A model generated the notes under the pieces. It was not told where the DNA came from and searched no databases. It was given only the letters and a program-made list of their open reading frames with translations. Shown one piece after another: positions 8,234 through 15,381 of a stretch of 40,772 nucleotides of DNA (position 1 is its first letter; each line of letters opens with the position of its first letter). The translations under genes and the position numbers were made by a program. Origin of the DNA: a virus; the IMG/VR virus record IMGVR_UViG_3300020473_000057, positions 1 to 40,772 of that record. One strand, given 5' to 3'.

Positions 8234-8695
8234 ATGAAATTTGATGATGTAGTAGGTCACTACAGGAATAGAGATCAAGCATTTTCTAATCCAAGTACGT
8301 GGCCTCAGATTGACATTCGTATAGAAAAATGTGAGAAGTGCGATCACATGATTACCACTAAATCGTGGTACAAGTATAAAGGGGAAGAGAATCCATATAA
8401 CTATATACAGTATGATTACGAGCAGATGGATGAAAACATCATCTATGCTAAAACTACTAATCTGCTCACTAATACTCCTTCCTGTCCTTTCATTTGGAAC
8501 TGGGATGGAGTTTGGTGGAATGGGAATCCTGATGGAGAATGCATCCAAGGTAATACGAGGATGGTCTCCAAGATAAGATTCAATGGTAAAGAGTATCGTG
8601 CTATTGATACTGGATATGATTTAGAGACAGGAAAATTCCGATGGGGTAAAGAAGAATCGGAAGGAGAATTTCTCTTTAAAAGACTTGATAAATAA
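8234..8695 (+). CDS. cpeT: CpeT-like phycobiliprotein bilin lyase
   Basis: A 153-aa protein with the CpcT/CpeT (T-type lyase) pattern: an N-terminal GHYRNRDQAFSNPSTW (residues 8-23), a central PYNYIQYDY segment, the region around CPFIWNWDGVWW, and the C-terminal FRWGKEESEGEFLFKRLD. T-type lyases attach bilin chromophores to beta-phycobiliprotein subunits. Cyanophage CpeT proteins are shorter than host ones (about 200 aa) and a phage version has been characterised as a bilin-binding protein, so lyase activity should not be assumed. It starts immediately after the cp12 stop and likely shares its transcript. Confidence 0.8.
   Translation: MKFDDVVGHYRNRDQAFSNPSTWPQIDIRIEKCEKCDHMITTKSWYKYKGEENPYNYIQYDYEQMDENIIYAKTTNLLTNTPSCPFIWNWDGVWWNGNPDGECIQGNTRMVSKIRFNGKEYRAIDTGYDLETGKFRWGKEESEGEFLFKRLDK
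8687..8694 (+). promoter_or_regulatory. Late promoter-like octamer overlapping the cpeT stop
   Basis: GATAAATA contains the end of cpeT (GAT AAA TAA) and ends 18 bp before the ATG of the gp5-like gene at 8713. It is one substitution from TATAAATA. Confidence 0.45.
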
Positions 8696-8712
8696 AAGAA
8701 ACTATTATATAA

Positions 8713-11430
8713 ATGGCAACACGTACTGATTATCTTGGAAGAGATGGGTATACCTGGTGGGTAGGGGAGATTGAAGATGTTCGTGACCCCTCTCAGATTG
8801 GTCGTGTTAAGGTACGTATACTTGGTTGGTATACTGGTAACAATGATGGACAGGCATATTTAAAAGAAGTCCCAATGGAGATACTCCCCTGGGCAACAGT
8901 ATTATTACCTTGTGACCAACCACAAACTAAGTCGAGTGGTACCACAACAGAATTACAACCAGGAGCATGGGTATTAGGTTTCTTCCTTGATGGGGAAGAA
9001 GCACAGTTACCTTGTGTACTAGGAGCATTCAGAGGATTCCAACAGAAGAAGGCAGACGCTAAGACAACTATTGCTGATCCTAAAGTTGCTATTGAATTAG
9101 AAACTAATACTCCACATAAACAAGGTCTTGGTGGTGCTCATGCTGAGGATGGAAACCCATTCCCTAAGGTACAGAGTACTACTCCAGCAACACCTGAAGG
9201 TGCTATTGAGGAGGCAAGAGGTGGTGGTATTAATACAGCAGAGCAGGTTGTTAATGGTAATACAGTAACTAATCCAATCAAACCACCTATTAATCCTCAG
9301 TCTATTGCTGATGGTGTTGCTGGTCCTGCGGGTAGTGGATTCGCTAAGGATATGACTAGGATGCTTACTGAATTAGGTGAGATGGCATCTGCAATGTCCT
9401 CAGGTCCTGGTGGATTTGTTTCTGTTATCACTGGTAATAAGATGGCAGGAGACAAGGTGAGAGAGCACCTTGGTAAGGTAATGAACTTCCTTGCTGGTGG
9501 TATATCAGGTATTCTTGCACCTCTGAAGGAGATGTTAGCGAAGTTAATCGCTGAGGTTGTAGGAATGTTGGTGAAGATTGTATCTCAGTTTGTGCCAATA
9601 GCAGTCGTCAACATGTTGATGACATTCTTAGATCAGATCTTTGCACTATTCTGTGCTAAGAAACCAATGTGGTTAGGACTGGTGAAGGGAGCACTGAGTG
9701 ATACGGCGAACTTCGCTAATCAAATGGCGAGCCTGGCGGTAGATAAGATAGCTAGTAGTAAGATCGCTGGTAAGATTGACTCTGCTGTTAAAGGTCTAAG
9801 CAACCGTATCCTTGAGGGTATCACCTCTGCAATGAATCGTGTAAGAGACGTAGCAGGTGATGTTATAAGTGCTGTTAATACTGCTAAAGGTATGGTAGCA
9901 GGAGCAGCAAAGTTAGGAGAGACAGTACAATCTATATTTGAATTTGATTTCACCTCACTAGACTGGGGTAGTTTAATCCAGATCCTTCTTGCTATTCTAG
10001 GAGCACTATTTAAGAAGAGTTGTAACAGGAAGATAAAACGTCCGAAGTCGAAGTCGTGGTTCCCATTGATAGGATCCACGGAATGCGACAACATAGATGA
10101 TGCTATTAGAGGCACACCATATGAGAATGTTGATGACCTTTATAGTGATGGTACATCTACTCTTAATATGGCAACTCAGTCTGGAGAGATGGGTAATTAC
10201 ATCGATAAGATGTTCCAAAACTGTAATCCATACTTGATGCAGGTTAGCAGTCATTTGAATGGTACTAGAATTATAAATGATGCTACAAAGGATAAAGAGA
10301 AGAGAGTTATCTCTGGTCCTGGTGGTGTCAGTAGTTTTGAAGATGCTTTTGGTAATGTGCACTGGAATGTACCTAACAATGAGACTAAGATCATTGCTAA
10401 GGACAAGTGTGAGAATATTAAAGGTAACTACTGTCTAACAGTAGAGGGTGACTTCTATGTTAAGGTCATGGGTAACATGCACCAAGAGGTAGCAGGGTCA
10501 TGGAATGGTCACTACTCTCAAGGTCCACAGGCAGAGTCAGAAGGAGATTCTAGACAACCTGATACTACTGGTACTGGTAATTCTATAGAGTCAGTAGATA
10601 CTAATGTTACTCAAGATAGATTATCTGCTGAGGTAACATCTAACCAAGCAGCATTACAGGCAGAGCAAGACACTGCGACTGCTTTATATCGTGATCATGA
10701 TCAGAGAGATAAAAAATTAGAAGAGATTAATCATGGTGGTTTCTATCCTGTAGATAAGATTCCTTTCGCACCTGGATCCGATCACTGGGGTCGTACACAA
10801 TATGGTCCTCAGTTATCAGGTAACTTGAAGGATAGTACTGAGCAGAAATCTTCTGAAAGATTTGAAGGTGATAGAGATATATCAGTAGGTGGTGAATGGA
10901 AACATCAATCAGCTAAAGCAAGTATCGCTGGTATTGAATCGGTGATGGTTAACTCTCAAAACGTCAAGATAGAGGGTAATACTATTGAAAACATCGCTGA
11001 TGGTGAAATAATCAACCAGGCCAACTGGATAACATCATTCTTAAACTCAGGTAGATTTGAGTTTATAGCACTGTTTAATATGACTGCTACATCCTTGACA
11101 GGTCAGTTTAGTATTGTTAAGGGTTGTATCATTGATATTACTACAGACCTACCATTCCCAGCAGTAGCACCACCTACACAGATTAGAATCTCAGTAGGTC
11201 AGACTAAACCTAGCAGTATGGCAGATATACTTGCTGGTTCACAGAATTCATTCCATGCTACCTTCATCTCAGCACCTACTGGAGTTATTGCTGAGTTTGT
11301 ACCACAAGGTGCTATTATTAACCAATGTAACACTGGTATGGGAGCATATGTGGTCAACTCTGGTTACCTAGCAGTGGGTTGTAGTGCTGGTCCTTGCCAA
11401 GTGTTTGGACTTCCTGTCTTGCTGAATTGA
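8713..11430 (+). CDS. gp5: Baseplate hub/central spike protein (gp5-like)
   Basis: A 905-aa protein. Residues about 10-110 form the gp5/VgrG OB-fold domain (DPSQIGRVKVRILGW at 25-39, PGAWVLGFFLDGEEAQLPCV at 83-102). A long hydrophobic, helix-prone segment follows (about 260-330). Residues about 460-610 and 690-760 carry strand patterns such as KCENIKGNYCLTVEGDFYVK and VKIEGNTIENIADGEI that fit a trimeric beta-helical spike. T4 gp5 (575 aa) has a lysozyme domain between the OB fold and spike; no lysozyme E-D-T triad is apparent here, so peptidoglycan cleavage is not supported. The protein should sit at the tip of the tube beneath the gp27-like hub. Confidence 0.75.
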   Translation: MATRTDYLGRDGYTWWVGEIEDVRDPSQIGRVKVRILGWYTGNNDGQAYLKEVPMEILPWATVLLPCDQPQTKSSGTTTELQPGAWVLGFFLDGEEAQLPCVLGAFRGFQQKKADAKTTIADPKVAIELETNTPHKQGLGGAHAEDGNPFPKVQSTTPATPEGAIEEARGGGINTAEQVVNGNTVTNPIKPPINPQSIADGVAGPAGSGFAKDMTRMLTELGEMASAMSSGPGGFVSVITGNKMAGDKVREHLGKVMNFLAGGISGILAPLKEMLAKLIAEVVGMLVKIVSQFVPIAVVNMLMTFLDQIFALFCAKKPMWLGLVKGALSDTANFANQMASLAVDKIASSKIAGKIDSAVKGLSNRILEGITSAMNRVRDVAGDVISAVNTAKGMVAGAAKLGETVQSIFEFDFTSLDWGSLIQILLAILGALFKKSCNRKIKRPKSKSWFPLIGSTECDNIDDAIRGTPYENVDDLYSDGTSTLNMATQSGEMGNYIDKMFQNCNPYLMQVSSHLNGTRIINDATKDKEKRVISGPGGVSSFEDAFGNVHWNVPNNETKIIAKDKCENIKGNYCLTVEGDFYVKVMGNMHQEVAGSWNGHYSQGPQAESEGDSRQPDTTGTGNSIESVDTNVTQDRLSAEVTSNQAALQAEQDTATALYRDHDQRDKKLEEINHGGFYPVDKIPFAPGSDHWGRTQYGPQLSGNLKDSTEQKSSERFEGDRDISVGGEWKHQSAKASIAGIESVMVNSQNVKIEGNTIENIADGEIINQANWITSFLNSGRFEFIALFNMTATSLTGQFSIVKGCIIDITTDLPFPAVAPPTQIRISVGQTKPSSMADILAGSQNSFHATFISAPTGVIAEFVPQGAIINQCNTGMGAYVVNSGYLAVGCSAGPCQVFGLPVLLN

Positions 11431-11455
11431 CAAATATCATTTCGGCCTATATAAT
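11427..11455 (+). promoter_or_regulatory. Consensus sigma70-type promoter
   Basis: TTGACA at 11427-11432, a 17-bp spacer, and TATAAT at 11450-11455: a perfect match to the -35 and -10 consensus. The -35 overlaps the stop of the gp5-like gene. Transcription should start near 11462, exactly where the leader hairpin begins. It implies early expression by the host polymerase of the block that follows. Confidence 0.85.
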
Positions 11456-11461
11456 AATGTG

Positions 11462-11530
11462 AGTGTTGGAAGCATCTCCTAAACCAGGTGCGTCGCTAAC
11501 ACTTAATTTCCATAAACCCAAATTAGGAGA
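11462..11530 (+). promoter_or_regulatory. Structured 5' leader with anti-Shine-Dalgarno loop (candidate riboregulator)
   Basis: AGTGTTGG (11462-11469) pairs with CTAACACT (11496-11503), one G-U; inside it GCATCT (11472-11477) pairs with AGGTGC (11486-11491), one G-U, closing the loop CCTAAACC. The segment TCTCCTAA (11475-11482) is the exact complement of the Shine-Dalgarno TTAGGAGA (11523-11530) of the ParB-like gene. Loop-SD pairing would form a pseudoknot that hides the ribosome site. I do not recognise a named riboswitch class. Confidence 0.55.
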
Positions 11531-11536
11531 AAAACC

Positions 11537-12733
11537 ATGTCGTTAGACGAAACGCTTAGTTCCTTAGCGAACCCAGATATTCAACCTGAATATAAAAGGA
11601 ACCTAATCAGCCTTGTTGACTTAGCAAAGGCACAATTTGATGAAGAAACTATCCAGAAGTATAGAGATCTGGGAGTTTCAAAGAATAAGTTAACAGGTAA
11701 CCCAGAGAAACCAATTAAATATCCTTTCTGGGAGACAGTAGTACAAGATTTTGAAGTAGATTCACCTACACCTGCGTACATTCCCGTACAAGCATGTGTA
11801 GGTGATGCTTCGTACAATAGAACTATTGAGATTAATTTCAAATCAATAGAAAACAACCTCTACTATAGCAAGGGATTCTCATACGGTGCCTGCGGTACAG
11901 TAGAGGTTGTTTATTTAAGTGAGACTGGTCAATTCATTGTTACTAAAGGACAGCATCGTGTGATAGCAGCATGGTTAGCACTAGGTGAAGGTGCTGCTAT
12001 ACCTGCTAGTGTTAGAGTATGTGGTGAATACTCTGAAGAGGAGCAGATTAAAGCAGAAGCACATGAGCATCATGTGGATGCACAAAAAGTGACAAGACAG
12101 AAGGCACATCAATCTGGTCTCAGTGGATTCATTGCTGGTGATAAGGAAGAGGTGAAGTATACAGAATGGATACTATCACGAGGTATAGGTATTAAGGGTA
12201 AGATGCATCTCTTCCCTAATCTTCAGTACCCTAGGATATGTGAGACACCTTGGGCAGTTAGATCTGCTATCCAGATCAATGAATCTAATTGCTCACAGGC
12301 ATTGAAACTTCTTAATAGGTATCTACCTGACTCAGACACAATCATCAATGGTAAGTCTATTAAGGCAGTCACACAATTTCTAACACTTCTCCAAGAGAAG
12401 ATTGAAAAGACTGCTATCATCAACAACATCACACCAGATCAGTTTATTGATGATATATTCTGCTATATCTTTAAAGGTAGGAAGATTAAGACTGCTGCAT
12501 GGTTGAAAGGATCTAATGCACTTAGAGGAGAGAATATCATCATTCCTTTAGGACGTTTGATTAGATTCACCAACTCATACTGCCAAGAGAATGACGTTAG
12601 ACTACCAGATGGTAGGAAGACTGAGGATAGTGTATGGTGCTCAGTCAATGAGATATTCTGGGTTGACTTCCTTAACAAGACCACACCCAAGGAACTACAT
12701 GGTAGTGTCAACGCTATCGTGACCGAGTGTTAG
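11537..12733 (+). CDS. ParB/DGQHR-like domain protein
   Basis: A 398-aa protein. Residues about 75-165 look like a ParB/sulfiredoxin-type N-terminal domain: conserved strand TVEVVYLSETGQFIVTKGQH leading to GQHR (138-141) and helix VIAAWLALG, comparable to the GHRR...A motif of ParB-like nucleases and regulators. Residues 155-205 are rich in E, H and K. The C-terminal half is helical with no recognised motif. It has a strong Shine-Dalgarno (TTAGGAGA, 6 nt before ATG), its own consensus promoter, and a structured leader able to mask that SD, so it may be autoregulated. No partner ParA or parS-like repeats are visible. A role in transcription control or DNA processing is a guess. Confidence 0.65.
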   Translation: MSLDETLSSLANPDIQPEYKRNLISLVDLAKAQFDEETIQKYRDLGVSKNKLTGNPEKPIKYPFWETVVQDFEVDSPTPAYIPVQACVGDASYNRTIEINFKSIENNLYYSKGFSYGACGTVEVVYLSETGQFIVTKGQHRVIAAWLALGEGAAIPASVRVCGEYSEEEQIKAEAHEHHVDAQKVTRQKAHQSGLSGFIAGDKEEVKYTEWILSRGIGIKGKMHLFPNLQYPRICETPWAVRSAIQINESNCSQALKLLNRYLPDSDTIINGKSIKAVTQFLTLLQEKIEKTAIINNITPDQFIDDIFCYIFKGRKIKTAAWLKGSNALRGENIIIPLGRLIRFTNSYCQENDVRLPDGRKTEDSVWCSVNEIFWVDFLNKTTPKELHGSVNAIVTEC

Positions 12734-12738
12734 GGGGC

Positions 12739-12767
12739 TTGACAAGGGGTATCCCTTCCTATATAAT
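12739..12767 (+). promoter_or_regulatory. Consensus sigma70-type promoter with inverted repeat in the spacer
   Basis: TTGACA at 12739-12744, a 17-bp spacer and TATAAT at 12762-12767. The spacer carries AAGGG (12744-12748) and CCCTT (12753-12757), a 5-bp inverted repeat with a 4-bp centre that could be an operator. It drives the small-gene/talC block. Confidence 0.8.
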
Positions 12768-12790
12768 GTATTCAAGTAAACCCATCGCAC

Positions 12791-12994
12791 ATGGCAGACA
12801 TCACAGGTGACACAGACACATATCTAGAGCATATCTGGATAAATGTGGCGAAGAGACAGGTGAAAATTATGGATAATGAAGGTTATGATGAGATAGTGAC
12901 TTGGGAGTTCAGTGAGGATGGAGTAGATGGGTTTACTGAAACACTGAAACACTTTCGTGAAACTGTCCCAGAGGAAATGATTACTTACCTATGA
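12791..12994 (+). CDS. Small acidic hypothetical protein
   Basis: A 67-aa protein not recognised. It begins about 23 bp after the -10 element at 12762 and is the first gene of the block. The sequence alternates strands and a short helix (WINVAKRQVKIMD near residue 16; TETLKHFRET near 52), suggesting a compact single domain. It overlaps the next gene by 4 bp (ATGA), so the small genes here are probably translated together. First-gene position behind a strong promoter suggests an early host-interaction role, but nothing in the sequence says which. Confidence 0.7.
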   Translation: MADITGDTDTYLEHIWINVAKRQVKIMDNEGYDEIVTWEFSEDGVDGFTETLKHFRETVPEEMITYL

Positions 12995-13248
12995 ATATCA
13001 TAGAATTAACTCAGGGAGAATTGCAAGACAATCTCCCTTTTTCATTGAACTTAGTAGAGAAAGGACATACCCTTAAGGTAACTACTGACAAGGGTATTGT
13101 TTGTATTATCTCACCAGTAGCATCGGTTGCTCAAGATCCACAAGATCCAGACATAAATATTCCAAACCCTGATGAATTTGTCCCAGATCCAGTCGGTACA
13201 CGAGCATTTGTGGACGGAGCATTGAGGGATATGACCAAAGGATTCTGA
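12991..13248 (+). CDS. Small hypothetical protein, faintly Phd/YefM-like N-terminus
   Basis: An 85-aa protein. Residues 1-45 have a short helix then two strands (LKVTTDKGIVCIISPV at 28-43) that faintly recall Phd/YefM antitoxins. Residues 48-70 are proline- and aspartate-rich and probably disordered. No toxin gene is adjacent, so an antitoxin role is not supported. It starts inside the stop of the previous gene and ends 1 bp before the next start. Confidence 0.65.
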   Translation: MNIIELTQGELQDNLPFSLNLVEKGHTLKVTTDKGIVCIISPVASVAQDPQDPDINIPNPDEFVPDPVGTRAFVDGALRDMTKGF

Positions 13249-13249
13249 C

Positions 13250-13516
13250 ATGAAAGGACGTATCACTCGCAATTACTGTTATTTGGATGACAAAATTGTG
13301 GATATGTGGTATATTCAAGGTATCCCTTTCACGTTTGAGGAATTACCTCAACCAATGGCAGAATTGGATGAAATACAGGAGGAGGCAGAGGATGCCACAG
13401 GTTACTCGATGGATGAGATGTATCGTTGGTCAGAGTATCTAATAGCAGAGGAGTGTCATCCTTTACTATTTCCTATTAATGAATTTATTGAAAACTACGA
13501 GGAAGTTCCTGAATGA
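13250..13516 (+). CDS. Acidic hypothetical protein
   Basis: An 88-aa protein, strongly acidic, with two short strands at the N-terminus (RITRNYCYLDDKIVDMWYIQ, residues 4-23) and an acidic helix in the middle (about 36-62). I do not recognise it. It overlaps talC by 4 bp (ATGA) and is therefore likely co-translated with it. Confidence 0.7.
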   Translation: MKGRITRNYCYLDDKIVDMWYIQGIPFTFEELPQPMAELDEIQEEAEDATGYSMDEMYRWSEYLIAEECHPLLFPINEFIENYEEVPE

Positions 13517-14211
13517 AAATCTTTTTAGATACTGCTGATGTACCAACTATTCTCAAACATTTTGAGACTGGGTTGATCGATGGTATCACAACAAATCCAT
13601 CTCTTATTAAGAAGAGTGGTAGAGATCCATTGGATGTCTATCGTGAATTGATGATTGCTGGTGTCCCTGACATTAGCATGGAAGTCGTAGAAGACATGGA
13701 GTTTGAAGCAAGAAGACTTGCTGCTGAATTTGGTGATGTTTGTACTGTTAAGGTACCATGCACACCAGAGGGTTTAAATGTATGTAAAAAATTATCTGAT
13801 GATGGAGTTAGAGTAAATGTTACGCTTATATTCAATGCTGCTCAGGCTATCTTATCTGCAAAGGCAGGTGCTTCGTACGTCTCTCCTTTTATTGGGAGGT
13901 TGGACGACAATAGCGTTGCTGGGTTGGAGGTTATCCGATCAATAAGTGAAGTGTTTAGAGTGCAACAAGTTAAGAAGACACAGATACTTGCTGCATCTAT
14001 TCGTGATGTATATAAAGTCACTAGAGCATTCTGGAATGGTGCACATATAGTTACCATGCCACCTAAAATCTTTGAAGGAATGTATAAACATGTCCTTACA
14101 GACAAAGGTTTAGAAATTTTTGATGCTGACTATCAAGAAACTAAGAAAGCAGTATTCAATCCGCCTGCATTCGCAACAACCAAACATGGCAAAGACCTTG
14201 ATGCCTTATGA
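13513..14211 (+). CDS. talC: Transaldolase (TalC/fructose-6-phosphate aldolase-like)
   Basis: A 232-aa TIM-barrel enzyme of the short TalC/FSA class. Visible motifs: FLDTAD (4-9) with the catalytic Asp6, GITTNPSLI (24-32), the Schiff-base lysine in VKVPCTPEG (Lys80), NVTLIF (102-107), YVSPFIGRLDD (122-132), AASIR (160-164) and the phosphate-end region HIVTMP (178-183). Transaldolase links glycolytic and pentose-phosphate sugars. Phage talC is a hallmark auxiliary gene of cyanophages and with CP12 is thought to move host carbon toward NADPH and ribose for nucleotide synthesis. It is expressed from the block promoter at 12739, apart from cp12, and overlaps genes on both sides by 4 bp. Confidence 0.95.
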   Translation: MKIFLDTADVPTILKHFETGLIDGITTNPSLIKKSGRDPLDVYRELMIAGVPDISMEVVEDMEFEARRLAAEFGDVCTVKVPCTPEGLNVCKKLSDDGVRVNVTLIFNAAQAILSAKAGASYVSPFIGRLDDNSVAGLEVIRSISEVFRVQQVKKTQILAASIRDVYKVTRAFWNGAHIVTMPPKIFEGMYKHVLTDKGLEIFDADYQETKKAVFNPPAFATTKHGKDLDAL

Positions 14212-14654
14212 GTGAAGTAGTACATTTACCATGTTGGACTCAAGTGGACATCCATTGGGATCAGATTATCGAGAAGATAAATGGTGATGTAATGGATGGA
14301 CACTGGGGTTATTCTAATGAAAAGACTCCAGATGAAATACTTCCTACAGTTATATTAGAGGGTGATACGTTACCCTCTTCTTTTGTGCCTGTTGCTGAGA
14401 AGGTATATCATGAGTTTGGATTTGGTTTACTAGATACCTATGTGTCATTCACACCACAGTCGAAGACACTAGGTAGACATTGTGATCATCAAGACGTATT
14501 CATAGTTGGTGCGATAGGTGCCACTAAGTATAGATTTGACGACGGTAAACAATATACCATATGGCCAGGATGCGGTATTTACATACCTGCTGGTGTATAT
14601 CATGAACCTATCAGTTGTACACCAAGAGCAATTTTAAGTTTTTCCGATGGATGA
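14208..14654 (+). CDS. Cupin/JmjC-like Fe(II) oxygenase-fold protein
   Basis: A 148-aa protein with a double-stranded beta-helix pattern. The metal site is visible as GRHCDHQDVF (89-98), giving His91 and Asp93 (or His94), and a distal His132 in PAGVYHEP. The preceding strand TIWPGCGIYIPAG (117-129) is the usual cupin turn. The small size suits a single-domain cupin or a minimal JmjC-type 2OG oxygenase. It overlaps talC (ATGA), so it may share its regulation. The substrate is unknown. It is separate from the large oxygenase cluster at 31588-35105. Confidence 0.65.
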   Translation: MSEVVHLPCWTQVDIHWDQIIEKINGDVMDGHWGYSNEKTPDEILPTVILEGDTLPSSFVPVAEKVYHEFGFGLLDTYVSFTPQSKTLGRHCDHQDVFIVGAIGATKYRFDDGKQYTIWPGCGIYIPAGVYHEPISCTPRAILSFSDG

Positions 14655-14784
14655 AATTAAATGGGATTATGAAGATCTAAAAAAGGCACTGCTTGACAGT
14701 GCTAAAGATTATGATAGAATAGTGCAAAGTATGAAAGAAAATGAGTCTAAGAAGCGAGAAGAGAAGAGCACAGGTAAAGAGTAG
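14647..14784 (+). CDS. Small charged helical protein
   Basis: A 45-codon frame beginning inside the end of the cupin gene (ATGGATGA) and ending inside the next gene. It encodes a Lys/Glu-rich helix (MDEIKWDYEDLKKALLDSAK, residues 1-20). Overlap at both ends fits the tight packing of this block. It also contains a sigma70-like promoter, so part of its sequence is under a second constraint. Not recognised. Confidence 0.5.
   Translation: MDEIKWDYEDLKKALLDSAKDYDRIVQSMKENESKKREEKSTGKE
14693..14720 (+). promoter_or_regulatory. Sigma70-like promoter
   Basis: TTGACA at 14693-14698, a 16-bp spacer and TAGAAT at 14715-14720, 20 bp upstream of the ATG at 14741. It lies within the 45-codon frame. Spacer length and -10 are slightly off consensus. 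Confidence 0.5.
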
Positions 14785-14932
14785 ATTTTATTATCTCTTC
14801 TGGGGTGCTGCAACTGTATCAGTAGTTTTAGGTCAGTTATACGTTGGAACAGGATATAGACAGTTTGCTGGTGCACTTAATAGAATATTTGATACTATTG
14901 ATGTAGAAGTACAACAACCAAGATTTTATTGA
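14741..14932 (+). CDS. Small single-span membrane protein
   Basis: A 63-aa protein with a basic N-terminus (residues 1-15, rich in R and K) followed by a hydrophobic span (FYYLFWGAATVSVVLGQLYV, residues 16-35), predicting an N-in inner membrane protein. The last 20 residues are soluble. It overlaps the preceding 45-codon frame by 44 bp and may be driven by the promoter at 14693. It is the last + strand gene before the minus-strand unit. Function unknown; the shape resembles other short cyanophage membrane proteins. Confidence 0.65.
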   Translation: MSLRSEKRRAQVKSRFYYLFWGAATVSVVLGQLYVGTGYRQFAGALNRIFDTIDVEVQQPRFY

Positions 14933-14935
14933 ACA

Positions 14936-14958
14936 TGAAAAACCCCCTTTCGGGGGTT
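14936..14958 (-). terminator. Intrinsic terminator for the minus-strand unit
   Basis: AACCCCC (14941-14947) and GGGGGTT (14952-14958) form a 7-bp GC-rich stem with a TTTC loop. Read on the minus strand, the stem is followed by TTTTT (complement of the A-run before 14941), the layout of a Rho-independent terminator. On the + strand no T-run follows, so it terminates minus-strand transcripts. Confidence 0.75.
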
Positions 14959-15019
14959 GAGTAACTACACATAACGATAGCCGCTGTCGTAGATTGAAAA
15001 AGTTTGAAACACTCCAGAG
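14959..15019. other. 3' untranslated stretch of the minus-strand unit
   Basis: About 60 bp between the stop of the minus-strand gene and its terminator. No reading frame or repeat of note seen. It is the only long untranslated trailer in the window. Confidence 0.4.
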
Positions 15020-15181
15020 TTAACAGAGCAAATGTCTACAGAGTCTTTCTTGCTCATAAGTGTCACTTTCAATAAGACAAGAGAAGTAATCATCTATTAA
15101 TTCATCTTGTGGTGTGTTTAAGCAACGTTCTGAAGAGTGCTTCCACTCGTACATTTGATTTTGCGGTCTAAGGTTATGCAT
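15020..15181 (-). CDS. Small hypothetical protein on the minus strand
   Basis: A 53-codon frame from ATG at 15181 to TAA at 15020. The predicted protein starts MHNLRPQNQMYEWKHSSERC and continues with a Pro-Gln-Asp-Glu start to an acidic helix with four cysteines overall (residues 20, 35, 48 and 53). It has balanced composition and no low complexity. An in-frame stop lies upstream, so the ATG is the likely start, though its Shine-Dalgarno is weak. It is bracketed by a perfect late octamer on the same strand and a terminator, so it forms a self-contained antisense-oriented transcription unit in an otherwise + strand window. Not recognised; the cysteines may bind metal. Confidence 0.6.
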   Translation of the reverse strand: MHNLRPQNQMYEWKHSSERCLNTPQDELIDDYFSCLIESDTYEQERLCRHLLC

Positions 15182-15240
15182 ATGATACTCGAATTGGGGA
15201 TAATAACAAATTAAGTTTTCACTTCATCTTGTCTTTCCTA

Positions 15241-15270
15241 ATTCTACCACTATTTATATGTCGGTATCAA
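15241..15270 (-). promoter_or_regulatory. Minus-strand promoter region: late octamer plus sigma70-like elements
   Basis: On the minus strand, TATAAATA lies at 15258-15251, a perfect T4-type late octamer about 70 bp before the ATG. The same region also reads TTGATA (15270-15265), 18-bp spacer, TAGAAT (15246-15241). Either would transcribe the 53-codon gene. Confidence 0.65.
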
Positions 15271-15345
15271 CAAATACCATAATTTCCTTAACAAATATTA
15301 TTGCCTACTAACATATACCTAGTGAAAAGGGTAGCCCGTTAGTCG
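15259..15345. other. Intergenic spacer between divergent late promoters
   Basis: Non-coding gap between the minus-strand late octamer (15251-15258) and the plus-strand one (15346-15353). It contains a short inverted repeat, GGTAT (15263-15267) with ATACC after a CAACAA loop. Nothing else identified. Confidence 0.4.
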
Positions 15346-15353
15346 TATAAATA
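15346..15353 (+). promoter_or_regulatory. T4-type late promoter
   Basis: A perfect TATAAATA octamer, 28 bp before the GTG start of the structural gene at 15382. It heads the long virion fibre gene block. Confidence 0.75.
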
Positions 15354-15381
15354 AAACTGTAAGAAATTGTGTTGAAATTTC

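Noticed and set aside
12991-13248. Toxin-antitoxin module (Phd-like)
   Set aside because: The resemblance is weak and no toxin-like gene is adjacent.
14679-14702. Second slippery site (A AAA AAG) followed by a GCACTG/CAGTGC hairpin in the 45-codon frame
   Set aside because: The hairpin begins with no spacer, the -1 frame meets TGA at 14694-14696, and the downstream 63-aa gene is in the +1 frame. The hairpin also overlaps a promoter -35.
14941-14958. GC hairpin as a terminator for the + strand genes
   Set aside because: No T-run follows on the + strand; the T-run is on the minus-strand side.
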